DNA of 64,000 nt from Lepus europaeus (lineage: Eukaryota; Chordata; Mammalia; Lagomorpha; Leporidae). The stretch is from NCBI RefSeq assembly GCF_033115175.1, contig NC_084838.1, positions 92,671,468 to 92,735,467 on the forward strand. The letters run 5' to 3'. The first letter of the stretch is position 1. Each line of letters starts with the position of its first letter. Below, one piece after another: positions 36,901 to 49,537 of the stretch. The notes beneath the pieces were generated by a model, which was given only the letters and a program-made list of their open reading frames with translations, did not search any database and was not told the DNA's origin. The position numbers were made by a program, and so were the translations under genes.

Positions 36901-39900
36901 TAGCTTAGATTAAGTTCTTGTTACTGTGGCTTATTTTTGTTACATAGAGCCGAGATACTCTCCCAGAAACAGTAGTTTACGCCAAGATACTCTCCCAGAA
37001 ACAGTAGTTTTCTCTAGATTTTTCTTGGGAAACTTACCTGTTCTCAGGTGGGACTTGCAGGTATTTGTTTTGTCTACATAATGTTGGGCTACTTAGATTT
37101 TATTAAAAAAAAAATTGGAAGATTTTACATTGGTGTTGGGGGGGACCCTCGATGTTTCTTCTTAAAAATTAGGAGACCAGAACACACTGGCCCTGTATTC
37201 ATTCATGGCTACACTAGGGTAAGTAGTGGCAATCGCCTTTTAGATGAAGCATTTGTTTTCCAGTTATCACAGCCTCCACCATTGTCCCTTGTAACCAGGA
37301 GATGCACTTAGGAAGGTAACCTGCTTTTTGCATGTGTGTCCCTGCCGTGGAGTGAGTCATTTATTAATTCAGCAGGTGTTTACTGGCAGTTAGTACTGTG
37401 CACCAAACACCGTTCTAAGCATTAGCGGTTAAACAGCCATGATCTCATTGGGACAGATACTTCATGTACATAAATACACTCACTCACTCACACTCGCAGC
37501 TCTTTGATCTCCTGGTTCACTTCCCAAATGGCCTCAACAGCTGGGTCTGGGTCAGACCTAAATCAGGAGCCAGGAATTCCATCTTGGTCTCCCATATGGA
37601 CGGCAGGGACCCCGGTAGTTGGCCATCTTCTGTTGCCTTCCCGGCACATGAGCAGGAAGCTGGATGGGAAGCAGAATAGCTAAGACCTGAACTGGTGCTC
37701 CGGTACTGGATGCTGGTGTTGCAAGCCCGCTGAGCCACAACATCAGCCCTTGACTGCTTAATCAAATCAGCCGGATGACATTAGACTTTTCAAAGCGAGT
37801 CCAGCAAACCACTTAATTTGTTAGGAACCAAGCAGTGAAAGAGTTTATTAAAAATGATTCTAGGGGATGAGTGCTCATGTGTGAATTATTTTTTTTCTTT
37901 ATAATAGGCTGTAGCAGAACATGATTTTGCTATTACTTTGAGTAATTCTGTTTGAGAAAGCTTAACCTTCGCAGCCTAACAACATAAGCAGACATTACTA
38001 ATTTTTGAAAAGTGCTATATAAACTTTGTAACTTTATTATCAAATGGTGATAATTACATAGTCATTTTCTAGATAGTGATGCTTTGGTCAGTGATGGACA
38101 GCTTGTAAACTGATGAGCCCATAGATCACATCACCTGATTTTGTTGTAGCTATCTTAATTTGTTACCTGCACTCTGATATTCAGACAACAACTAAATCAC
38201 CTAATGACACATTTTCAGTACACATACCTGTCATAGACATCAAGTGGCTGTATTTACTGCTCACCTGAGAATTGTTACTTTGTGATACTTTGATAAGCAT
38301 TAGTTTTATTGCACAAATAAACATTAAATGCAAATATATTTAAGTTGCTTAAAAACAAGCAGTTGAAATTAAGGACAGAGACAACATTAGAATATGGTGT
38401 GTTGACAGTATGCCTGTAAAGAAAGCTTGGATGTATGATAACAATATTTCTATTTTCTTATTAGTGATTTTGTAAAAGAGATAAAAAGAAAGCTTTTACT
38501 GCTGTTTAAAAGCCTACTTATTTCTGACTTATAGGAAGATTTTCAGTCAATGACTTACGGATTTAAAATGGCTAGCAGTGTCACAGATCTTCGAGTTACA
38601 GGTAAGCCCGTTTTAAAAGGTAACTCAGGGCTTTACTTTTTGGCTTGTTTCCACTTAAAACTGAGTGTGTGTTTTTCTAGGCATGCTAAAAGATGTGGAG
38701 GATGACATGCAAAGAAGAGTAAAGGTATATATATATTTATTACTGTGCTTCTTCTTTGGTGTAAGGCTGTGGTGTTAGAATCACCTGTCCTTTATAAACT
38801 ATGCTGTGGTGTTTTTGTTTTTAGTTTATTAAATTTTATTTGAAAGGCAGAGTTAGAGAGAGATCTTCCATCTACTGGTTCACTCAAATGGCTGCAACAG
38901 CCTGGGGTGGACCAGATTGAAGCCAGCAGCCAGAAGCTTCTTTTGGGTCTCCCATGTGGGTGCAGGGGTGCAAGCACTTGGGCCATCTTCCCCTGCTTTC
39001 CCAAGTACATTAGCAGGGAGCTGCATCAGAAGTGGAGTAGCCAGGAATCAAACCGGCGCCCATATAGGCTGCTGACACTGCAGGCAGCAGCTTAACCTGC
39101 TACACCAAAGTGCCGGCCCCAAACTATGATATTTTGTGATGAATTTGAAACTGTTGGAGAAGTTTTTGTTAGTGGCATTCTCAAGTATTAAAAAAATTTT
39201 TTTAAAGATTTATTTATTCAGTTGAGTTAGTGTGAGAGAGGGGGAGGGGAGAGAGAGAGAGCACACTAGAGTGAGCAAGCTTCCATCAGCTGGTTCACTT
39301 CCCAAATGGCTACAATGGCATTGCTGGGCTAGGCTGAAGCCAGGAGCCAGGAGCTTCATCCAGGTCTCCCACGCAGGTGCAAAGGCCCAAGCACTTGGGC
39401 CATCTTCTACTGCTTTCCTAGGTGCATCAGCAGATTGGAAATGGAGCAGCCAGGACACAGACCAGCGCCCCTATAGGATGCTGGTGCTGCAGACAGCAGC
39501 TTAACCTGCACCATAGCGCTGGCCTCAAGTAGTGAAAATTTAGCCCTCTCAATTCTTTCAGGTTTTTGCCACTGTTTTGGTTTTTTAGTAAGATATTGTA
39601 TAAATAGTATTTTTCCCCCATAGCATTTTAAGTCCTGCAGAGGTTTTTCCCTTTGTATCTTCAGTAGCCAGTGCTGTGTCTAGAATGTGGTAGGTAGCCT
39701 GACAAGTGGTGGTTGCCCAAATGTGGGTGCTTCTAGGTGACATCCTTCACTCATGTAGCCCTGATGATTGACTTCTCACAGAGATTTGATAGAATAAGTT
39801 TAGTTGTACTATAAATTTATGCAGGAAGTTTTACATTATTTTTTAAAATGTTGCAGTTATTCATAGAATTGGGTAATTAAAGGCACAGTGCTGCACTTCT

Positions 39901-42900
39901 GGATGAGGAGAATACAGCTCAAGGAGTTAAGTAACCTTTCTTGAGTCCTGTTTGTGGGCGTGTCCTTTTTAAGTGGCAGCTCCAGGGCTGGAATGCACAT
40001 CTTCTACCAGATCTTCCTTTGCTACTGCCCTGAAATTCTGTGAAATAAAATATTCAACTGTAACTCTTACATTAACTAGATGCTTTCACCTTTTAGTGTA
40101 AGATAGGTCAGTATTGATGTAACTTTGTTTTTATGATGCAATTTTGTAAAGATTACTGATTTTTTTTTTCTAACAGGGTTAGTTTCAAGAGCATCAGGGA
40201 TTTCAATTAATAAATCTTTTTAGAAGAAAATAATAATACTGTAGGCCATATGCTTTTGCTGTTTCAGTATCTGATTTTTTTTGCTTGATATTTATAGTTT
40301 ATATCAAAACCAACTTTATGTAGCGTTAATAGAAAAAAAAATGGGACGTGTCTTTTTTTCCCCTTATTTTTGCTAAAAGTAGATTCTTATGTATACTTAG
40401 AAAATTAGTGCTTTACCTTGTATATTTGTAATCTAACAGTCTTCCAAGTTTGTGTTTGTTTTAATTGACCTTTTTTAAAATTTTAGAGTACTCGAAGTCG
40501 ACAAGGAGAAGAAAGAGATCCAGAAGTTGAACTAGAAGTAATTGAACTTATTTTCTGGTAGATAATATCAGAGAAGTCTACCTGTTAATGTTGTAGTTTT
40601 ATGAACTGCGTTATAATTTATGGAAGCCCTTTTTAAGGTATTTCTTTAAAAATTGGACATTGCAAGGGATTTTATTTCCCTTGTATTTGTTTTAATAGAA
40701 TGATAATACAACTCTTTCAAATACATGATTTCAAAACTCTTCAGTATTCCTGTGAGGTAGGAAGAAAAATATCTTTCACAGGTGATGACAAACAGGAACT
40801 TCACAGTATCAAAAGTTGTTGATTTTGTCAATATCCTAAATTTTCTAACTGTGCTTGAAGCACTTTTTATTCATTCCTTCTTAAAATGCTACTAAAGCAG
40901 TTTACGAGATAGTGTAGCTTTAACCTAAGGAAAAAAATCAGTCCTATGAACAGGCTTTTTAAAAATTTTATTTATTGTGTTTACTGTAGTGCCCTTTCCA
41001 GGCTTTTAAAAAACCTCTGAGAAGATATGTGTTTATGTAGTAAGTTATTAACAAGGTACAGGACTTAAAGTAATATATTTTAAGATGATATTCCTGGGAT
41101 GGGCTTTGCATGTTTTAATGCCAATTCCTTTCTTTCTTTCTTTCTTTTTCTTTTTTTTTTTTAGCACCAACAGTGTTTAGCAGTATTCAGCAGAGTGAAA
41201 TTTACTCGTGTCTTACTGACAGTGCTTATAGCCTTTACTAAGAAAGAGGTAAGGCTGTTTCCATAACTTATCTTTCTATTCTAGTGATTTTTGGATGGGA
41301 TGCCGTATTGAAGCAGTTCTGAAACTTTTCTATTGCTGTGCCCCGATCTCAAATACGAGTATATAGAATTCAGCACTGGTGTATTTACACCAGAGCAATG
41401 CTTATGGTTTTCTGAAGAAGTCACGTGAATGTTACATTTTCCACCATAATACACCCATGACTGTTACTGATATCAAAACAGTATCTTACGTTACTAGTAA
41501 ACAAAACAGCAGAAGCTAAAACTGCTTGTGGATTGTCACCTTTTGTGAATTGAAAGGAGAAAGTAAAATTGGCAAATTTAGGTAGGCTTGTTCTTTCTTC
41601 AGTTAAATAATTGTTGGATTTGCATAGAACTAAGAGCAAACCCTACATGATGTATATTTTTTCTTTGGGGTATTTTTGCATTAAGTCATTTACAGACTTA
41701 CTTGTGAATAGTTCGTAAATGGTCAGTGGACATCCAGCCTTTATCATCCCACTTCTGTGATTCTGTGATTTTTTTTCCTTACTTTTCCCCGACCTTGATG
41801 AAGAACAGAGTACGGTTGCTGATAGTTTTCTAGGAGATTGAATCTATGAATTTTATTTTAAAAAAAGATAAATAAACCAGAAAAGTTTCTAATTATTTTT
41901 AATAGATCTTACAAGATACAGATATGAGTTGGAAAAAAAAAAAAACAATTTCTATTCTAACAGGATCTGGGAATCCTGTATTAAGTGAATAGTTTGTGAA
42001 AACCAGTATCGTTACAGCAATCATTTAATTTCATTATTGTTTATAGGATTTTCCTATTTAATGTATATCTTTCAGTGAAAGAATATGTAAGAATGTTTTT
42101 GGTGATTTATTTGCTAGACCAGTGCTGTTGCAGAAGCTCAAAAATTGATGATTCAAGCAGCAGATCTTCTTTCTGCCATTCATAATTCATTGCATCATGG
42201 CATCCAGGCCCAGAATGATACTACGAAAGGAGGTAATGATCCATCTTGTCCTTGCTCTTTTTTCTTCTCTCTCTTCGGAAACAGTTTTTGTTCTAAAAAT
42301 AGCATTAATCCAGTCTGCCTGGATCTTTGAATGTTTTACTCCAGAGACTTAAATGTACTACTGTACTCTTTTTAAATTCATTCTAAACTGATAACAGTAG
42401 TGCAGACCTTGGCTGTCTCCTGTATCTTATTGTTTGGATTCTGCATGTGTATATGTTCTTGTGTCTATGTTGTGCTATCAGTAGTAGTATCTTATTTTAA
42501 TCACCTTGCCCTGTTGTTGTTTGGTCTGAGAGCATGATCTGTATTACATGGTCTGTGTTTACTTCACCAGGCAGGCCCAGGTCTTCCCTGTGGCTTCATT
42601 TCATTCACATGCCTCTGTTATAAGATTGTTTAGTGCATTGCATGGTGATTATTTACCTCTTTGCCTTTCCATGAGAATTTAAGTACTTTTTTTTTCATTA
42701 TTTTAAAATTTTATTTCTTTACTTGGAAGGTTTGCACCCACGTGCGCGCGCATACACACACACACACACACACAGATCTGTCATCTGCTGATTCACTGCA
42801 AAGGCTTCCAGTAACCAGGACTTGGTCAGGCTGAAAGCAGGAGCTGAGAACGCATTCTGGGTCTCCCTCCTGGGTGACAGGGACCCCAGGACTTGCATTA

Positions 42901-45900
42901 CCTGTTACCTCCTGGATATGCATTAGCAGAAAGCTAGATCTAACAGGGAGTGGAAATGGGACTCAAACCCAGGCACTCCCATATGAGATACAGGCATTCC
43001 AAGTGCTGTCTTACCCACTGTGCCTAGCCCCGCCTCAGTTTTGAGTATTTTCAGGCTGCCATAGACTGTCATCTTACTTGTTTATCTCTATAGTGCTCGG
43101 CATGTCATTGGCACTCAGATATTATTTATGAAACAGACCTTAAAGTAGGACTAGTGCATCTTTGTTGTAAAATTTACAGCTGGGTTAACCGTTTAGATAG
43201 CATATAGCAGTTTTGTTTTCCCTTTAGAACTCATTAAAATGAAACAATATTAACGTTCATTAAATAGTGCTTCCCAGTTGTTGATCTTGTGACCACAAAG
43301 GCAGGTTCTGACTGATTCCCATCCCTTCCCTTTTCTGCCCCTCCGTCTTTTCAGGAGCAGGAGTTGTGTTCCCTTTCCCCTGAATTTTTCCTTACTCAAA
43401 CTTTAGGTAGTGGAGCAGTCCTGAAGGTAATTGGGATCAGGAAATCAATTTTACAATATTTATGTTTTTAGTAATTGTGCTGGATATGTTAATTCTTAAC
43501 ATTTTTTCCCCAGGAGGGGGAATATATGTATGAAGAGTGACTAAATGGTATTCTGTAACCTTGAGACACAAAGAAGGTTGTTAGAAATAGCAGCCTATGT
43601 ATTACGTGTTTACAAAGAGCACTAAACCTTCTTCAACTCTTAAATATGTGAAATGTAGTGTGAGAATACTTTATGAAACCCACCGTATAATATGGATCTG
43701 CTAAGTAGTTTTTGCATTGGTTCATTCAGTAAGATATCAATCATGCAAAACAGGAATCTTGCAGATTATTGGGATATGATGTTCCACTTTGCCAGTCTGA
43801 CTATTGTGTGCTATTCTCTAAATCTGCCGTACAGCAAACTCTCAGGATATCAATTCCCATAGTAGCTACAGCTGCATATTTCAGACCTGTGCTGAAAAGA
43901 AATTTCCTTGGCATGTTCACTGTTTCTCTGATTTTTATGGTCTGCTGACGAGCAAGCTTCAAGAAATTGTTTACATAAAATTGGCTTGAATAAACTTCTT
44001 AAATGTTCATCATATCTAAAAGATGTAAATAACCCAAAAGTCCATCTGAGGGTGAATAGATAAGCAAAATGTGATCTGGTAATCAAGACCTTGAACACAT
44101 AGTAAGTAGAAGAAATCTTTTACAGAAGATCATGTATCATAGGATTTTCATTTATATAAAATGTCCGGAGTCAGCAGATCCACAGAGATGGAAAACACAA
44201 GTGGATGAGTGAATACTCAGGATTGAGGGGAGAATGGAGGCAGGGCAGAAGAGTGCTTTCTAGTGGGAGCAGAGTTATTCCTTGAGGGGATGGAAATGTT
44301 CTAAGCTTGATTGTGGTACTGATTTCAGAACTGAATATTCTACTTTTTTTAAGATTTATTTTATTTATTTGAAAGATAAAGTTACAAAGAGAGGTAGAGA
44401 CAGAGGTCTTCCATCCGCTGGTTCACTCCCCAGGTGGCTGCAACAGCCAGAACCGCACCGATCTGAAAGCCAGGAGCTACCTCCAGGTCTCCCTGGATGC
44501 AGGGGCCCAGGGACTTGGGCCATCTTCTACTGCTATCCCAGGCCACAGCAGAGAGCTTCATGGGAAGAGGGGCAGCCGGGACTAGAATCAGCGCCCATAT
44601 GGGATGCCGGCACTTCAGGCCAGGGCTTTAACCCACTGTGCCACAGCGCCAGCCCCACAACTGAATATTCTAAAAACTGAACACCTTCAATAGGTGAATT
44701 TATATGGTGTGTTAATTATATCTCGGAAGAGTTAGAAGTAAGAAATCACTGTAGTGTGTTTTTCGTGATTTGAGAGAAAAGTATCTTTTGTTGAATTTGA
44801 TACACAGCCATCATTTAATTATAAGGAAAGATCATTTCAGACATTTGAGGTATAAGAAAACTTATCTCCTAAAGGTTTTGGATGGTGTTCTTCTTTTAAA
44901 TAGGGGAGTAAATCAAGAAAGAGGGGAGCATGAGTTTTAGGGAATATGAAAATCCAACAAAGAAATCTGCAAGGCAGTGGTTGAAGGGCAATCTCAGGAT
45001 AACAGCTGAGCATCACGTATGGAGGACAAGTCCAGATTGGAGGTCCGAGGCTCTGGGAGAGTTTTTCCACACAAGATTCAAGACCAGCCATCACCAGTGA
45101 AATCCATACCGTAGCCATTGTGTTTGATGTACTGTAAAGAGGTTTAGAGAACTGGCAAACAGTGCTAAGAAACAAGGCAAACACAAAGTGAGACAGTTAC
45201 TGATTTTAAAATGTATATGAAAATAAGTGACTTCCATCATTGTGCAAGTTATGTGTGCCCAGCCAGGAATATCATTGACTTAATCAAAATGGTGTAGGTG
45301 TTGAATCAGAGTTGTGATCTAACTCTATAGGAGATGCAGGAGCAGAAGTATAGGCATGCAGGTAATTTATACACTTACAGTACTACTTGTTTTGTCAGCT
45401 TTACACCTTACCCGTGAGGTAGAAGTCAAAGATAGGTGTAAAACTAATAAGATAGGAAGTAGTACTCTAATTTTGTTACTTGGCAATATGTTTGTAAATA
45501 TTGAAAGAAACAGCTAAGTGGGAGTGTGAGAGATTGCTTCAGGGAAGAAAGAAATAATGGGCTTGGGCAGGTTGGGTAAGTAGAAGATTATTGGTTTTAA
45601 TAAGAAAAAATCATTTAACTGTTTGATTCTGGAACTGCATTCATTTATGACAGAATAAAATAAATTTAAAATTTAGTGTGTGTTAGGAAATAAATGGCAG
45701 ACATTTAGCCTCACTGGTAAGGTTGAAGTGCCTGTGTTTGATACCTGGCTTCAGCTCCTGAGTCCACCTTCTTGCTAATACAGACCCCAGGGGCCAGCAG
45801 TGATGGCTCAGGTGATTGGGTTTCTGAGACCTGGATTGAGTTCTCAGTCCTGACTTTGGCCTGGCTCATCCCTGGCTGTTCAAGCATTTAATGAGTTAAC

Positions 45901-48900
45901 CAGTAGATGAGAGCTCTTTCTCTCTTATTTCTGAAATAGATACATAAAAACAGACACATCACCTGTAATATGGTCCTTTAACCTCCTGAGACTGATCTTG
46001 GCGCTGATGCAGAAGCTATACTGCTTCAACCAAGTTGACTTGATTTGCCCACCTTGACAGTAGATTGTACAAGAGGTGGAGCTGATATTTTTTAAAAATG
46101 TAATAAAGATTTGAGAGACAGAGTGAGCTCCCACCTGCTGATTCACTCCTCAAAATATCCACCATAGCCATGGGTAGGCCAGGAGCCAGGAATACAGTTT
46201 AGATCTTCCCTATGATGGCAAGAGCCTGGATACATGAGCCATCACTACTGTTCCTCAGGGTCTGTATTTGTGGGAAATTGTGGTTAGGAGCTGGGAATCC
46301 GATCCTACACAGATGTGGGCTGCAGCCATCTTTACCACTAGGCTGAATGCCCCCTCTCTGACATTTTAAAATCACAACTCCCGTTAGAAAGGACTAGGTT
46401 ATGATGTGCTCATTCTGAGAACTTGAGATTTTCTCTTTTAATTGAGTTTTTCTTGTTTAAAAATGCCCGTATATACCTGTACACGTACGTATGTGTGTGC
46501 TCCAGAAGGCTCTGGTTTGAAGATGGTGCAGTGGAGCTGCCTCAGACGCTTCTCTAGACCTAACTGAAAACTGTGAGAAATAGGAGAGATAAGAGAACGT
46601 TAAGAGTAAATACCTAGATTTTCTTGGCATAAACATAAGTAGATTTGCAAAAGGCCAGTGTTCTTCAAAGCAATTGGTGTAAGCTGAAGGACAAAATCAG
46701 GGATTCTTTTGAAAGATTTACAAGTGTTGGGTACCTGAGCTGACTGTGAGAACCTATGTGATTGATAACCTGGAGAGACAAAAGAAATGAGACTACCAGA
46801 AGACATGCAAGTGTGCTTTGTTTCTGTCGAAAGACTGAGGAGGGACTTTGGATATTAGCAGTCAGTAACTGGTAATTCTCTGTACTGGACAGTAACCTCC
46901 GTGCGCTTGCACAGACACCTCACATGGAGCTTAATAGCGAGCTGGTGAGGCTCCCTGCTGGTCTGGAGTACTGTTCTTTTTTAAGATTTATTTATTTGCT
47001 TGAAAGAGTTACACAGAGAAGGAGAGGTGGGGTGGGGGGAGAGGGGGAAAGGTCTTCCATCTGCTGGTTCAGTTCTCAGTTGGCCACAATGGCTAGAGCT
47101 GCACTGATCTGATCTGAAGCAGGAGCTTCTTCTGGGTCTCCCACGTGAGTGCAGGGGCCCGGGGACTAGGGCCATCTTCTAATGCTTTCCCAGGCCATAG
47201 CAGAGAGCTGGATCAGAAGTGGAGCAGCCGGATCTCGAACCGGTGCCCACATGGGATGCTGGCACTGCAGGCTGCAGCTCAGCTTGCTACACCACAGCGC
47301 TGACCTGACAAATTTATTTTTTTTTAATATTTATTTATTTATTTGAAAGGCAGAGTTACAGAGGCAGAAAGAAAGAGAAGGGTGTCTTCCATCCGCTGGT
47401 TCACCCCCCATATGGCCGCAACACCTGGAGCTGGGCCAGTCTGAAGGCAGGAGCCAGGAACTTCTTCCAGGTCTTCCACTGCTTTCCCAGGCCATAGCAG
47501 AGAGCTTGATCAGAAGAGGAGCAGCGGGACTAGAACCAGAGCCCATATGGGATGCCGGCACTGCACGTGGCGGCTTTATCCGCTGTGCCACAGTGCCAGC
47601 TCCCTGACAAATTATTTTTAAGCTAAGAACTCAGAATATTCTTTTTTCCATGCCTTTTTTCTGGTGGAAGAAGACTGAGATTAAGAATCCAGCCTATTGA
47701 GACATAAATGAATGAGCTGTGGCAAGCGTTGGTGTTATTTCTGTGTTGAACTGTGGTTACCCTGCAGTGGAAGTTGACTATTGTATATAATGTCACATAA
47801 GTGTCATGAACCTTGATATTATAAAGTGAGAATACAACAAAAATTAAGCAAGAAAGGGACTGATTTATATATATATATATATAATATATATAATATATAT
47901 ATTAAGATTTTATTTATTTGAGAGAGTTACGGACAGGGAGAGACAGAAAGGTCTTCCATCCGTTGCTTTACTCCGCAGTGGCCGCAACAGCTGGAGCTAC
48001 ACAAATCCGAAGCCAGGAGCCAGGAGTTTCTTCCCGGTCTCCCATGTGGGTGCAGGGGCCCAAGGACTTGGGCCATCTTGTACTGCTTTCCCAGGCCACA
48101 GTAGAGAGCTGGATTGGAAGAGGAGCAGCCTGGTCCAGAACTGGCACCCATATGGGATGTCAGTAGTGCAGGTGGAGGATTAACCTACTGTGCCACGGCG
48201 CCGACCCCTAGAGAGACTGATTTTGTCCCAGGGGTTCTAAGGTACTGGTTACAGAGGGTAAATCTATTATAGAGAGACAGGTACATTTCAACATAATGGA
48301 GATAACAGATAGTGATAGAGGTACAGTGATTCAAATTTGGGAGTTGGAGGGATATGGAGGGAGTTCTTTAACATTGTCATTGTTTATCATGGGTAAGAAG
48401 ATTAATAGGTACTTGTGTGAAAAAATATAACTGTAGAGATGCAAGTAAAATGATATCTATACAATTAACAAAACAGTACTTCTCAGGAAGAAAATTTACC
48501 TAATTGTTTTAGTGCAAGAGGAAATCAAAAGCGTCACATTATTTTCTGTTAAGTGGCCACAATACTAAGTTCTGATTCTTTCTCTTCTTTCTTGTCTCTA
48601 TTCTTGAAAGAGATAACTCCTCTCGTTTCGAGATGTGCTGAGCAAGGTGCACATCTGCACTAGAATAGGCTATTGGGGCCTTACCCTGGGTTAGGACAAG
48701 GGCCGCCTGGTAGGTGGGGTAGCCTGACATAGCTGTTGTAGACACCTGAGTCAGAAGGGTATGCCTGTAACAGGACGTGCCCTAGCCCTGGCCATGCGAG
48801 CCTGTGTGAGGCAAGGACATGCCCACGTGGGAGTGAGGTGCACGTCTGCAAAGAGGGGCCCTGGAACATGGTTTTGAGGCAAGTATCTTGAGGAGGGCAT

Positions 48901-49503
48901 CGCCAGCAGTGGACAGCCTGGCTGGATTTACACCCACATGAAATGAGAAGGATGCAGCTGGGCTTTCGGTGCCTGAGCCTACGCAGGATGGGCGATCGCC
49001 GTAGAGGAGCAGTGTGGTGCTGGGTGGAGACCAAAGTAGGGTGAGAAGGGCGTGCCTGGGTGGGCAGCCTATGCAAGTTTTTGGAGTCAAAAATTAGATG
49101 GGGGCCAGCACTGTGGCGCAGCGTGTTAACAACCTGGCCTGAAGTGTCAGGATCCCACATGGGCGCTGGTTCAAGACCCGGCGGCTCCACTTGCAATCCA
49201 GCTCTTTGCTATGGCCTGGGAAAGCAGTGGGAGATGGCCCAAGTCCTTGGGCCCCTGCACCCACATGGGAGACCCGGAGGAAGCTCCTGGCTCCTGGCTT
49301 CGGATCTGTGCAGTTCCGGTCATTGTGGCCAATTGGGGAGTGAACCTTCAGATCGAAGACCTCTCTCTCTGCCTCTCCTCTCTCTGTGTAACTCTGACTT
49401 TCAAATAAATTAAAAAAAAAAAGTAAGTGAAAGCTGCAAATATATATAACATTTAAAAACAAAAAAGAGAGGAAAGGAGCCCTGGTGGGATTAGGAAGGT
49501 GTG

Positions 49504-49537
<34 letters not shown>

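Noticed and set aside
44837-45184. 115-residue minus-strand frame in intron 11
   Set aside because: No homology recognised, no good start context or splice sites, and composition like the intron around it.
48681-49196. 171-residue minus-strand open frame
   Set aside because: Part is the CSINE at 49101. The rest is low-complexity Ser/Pro/His-rich sequence with no recognisable motif or splice context.
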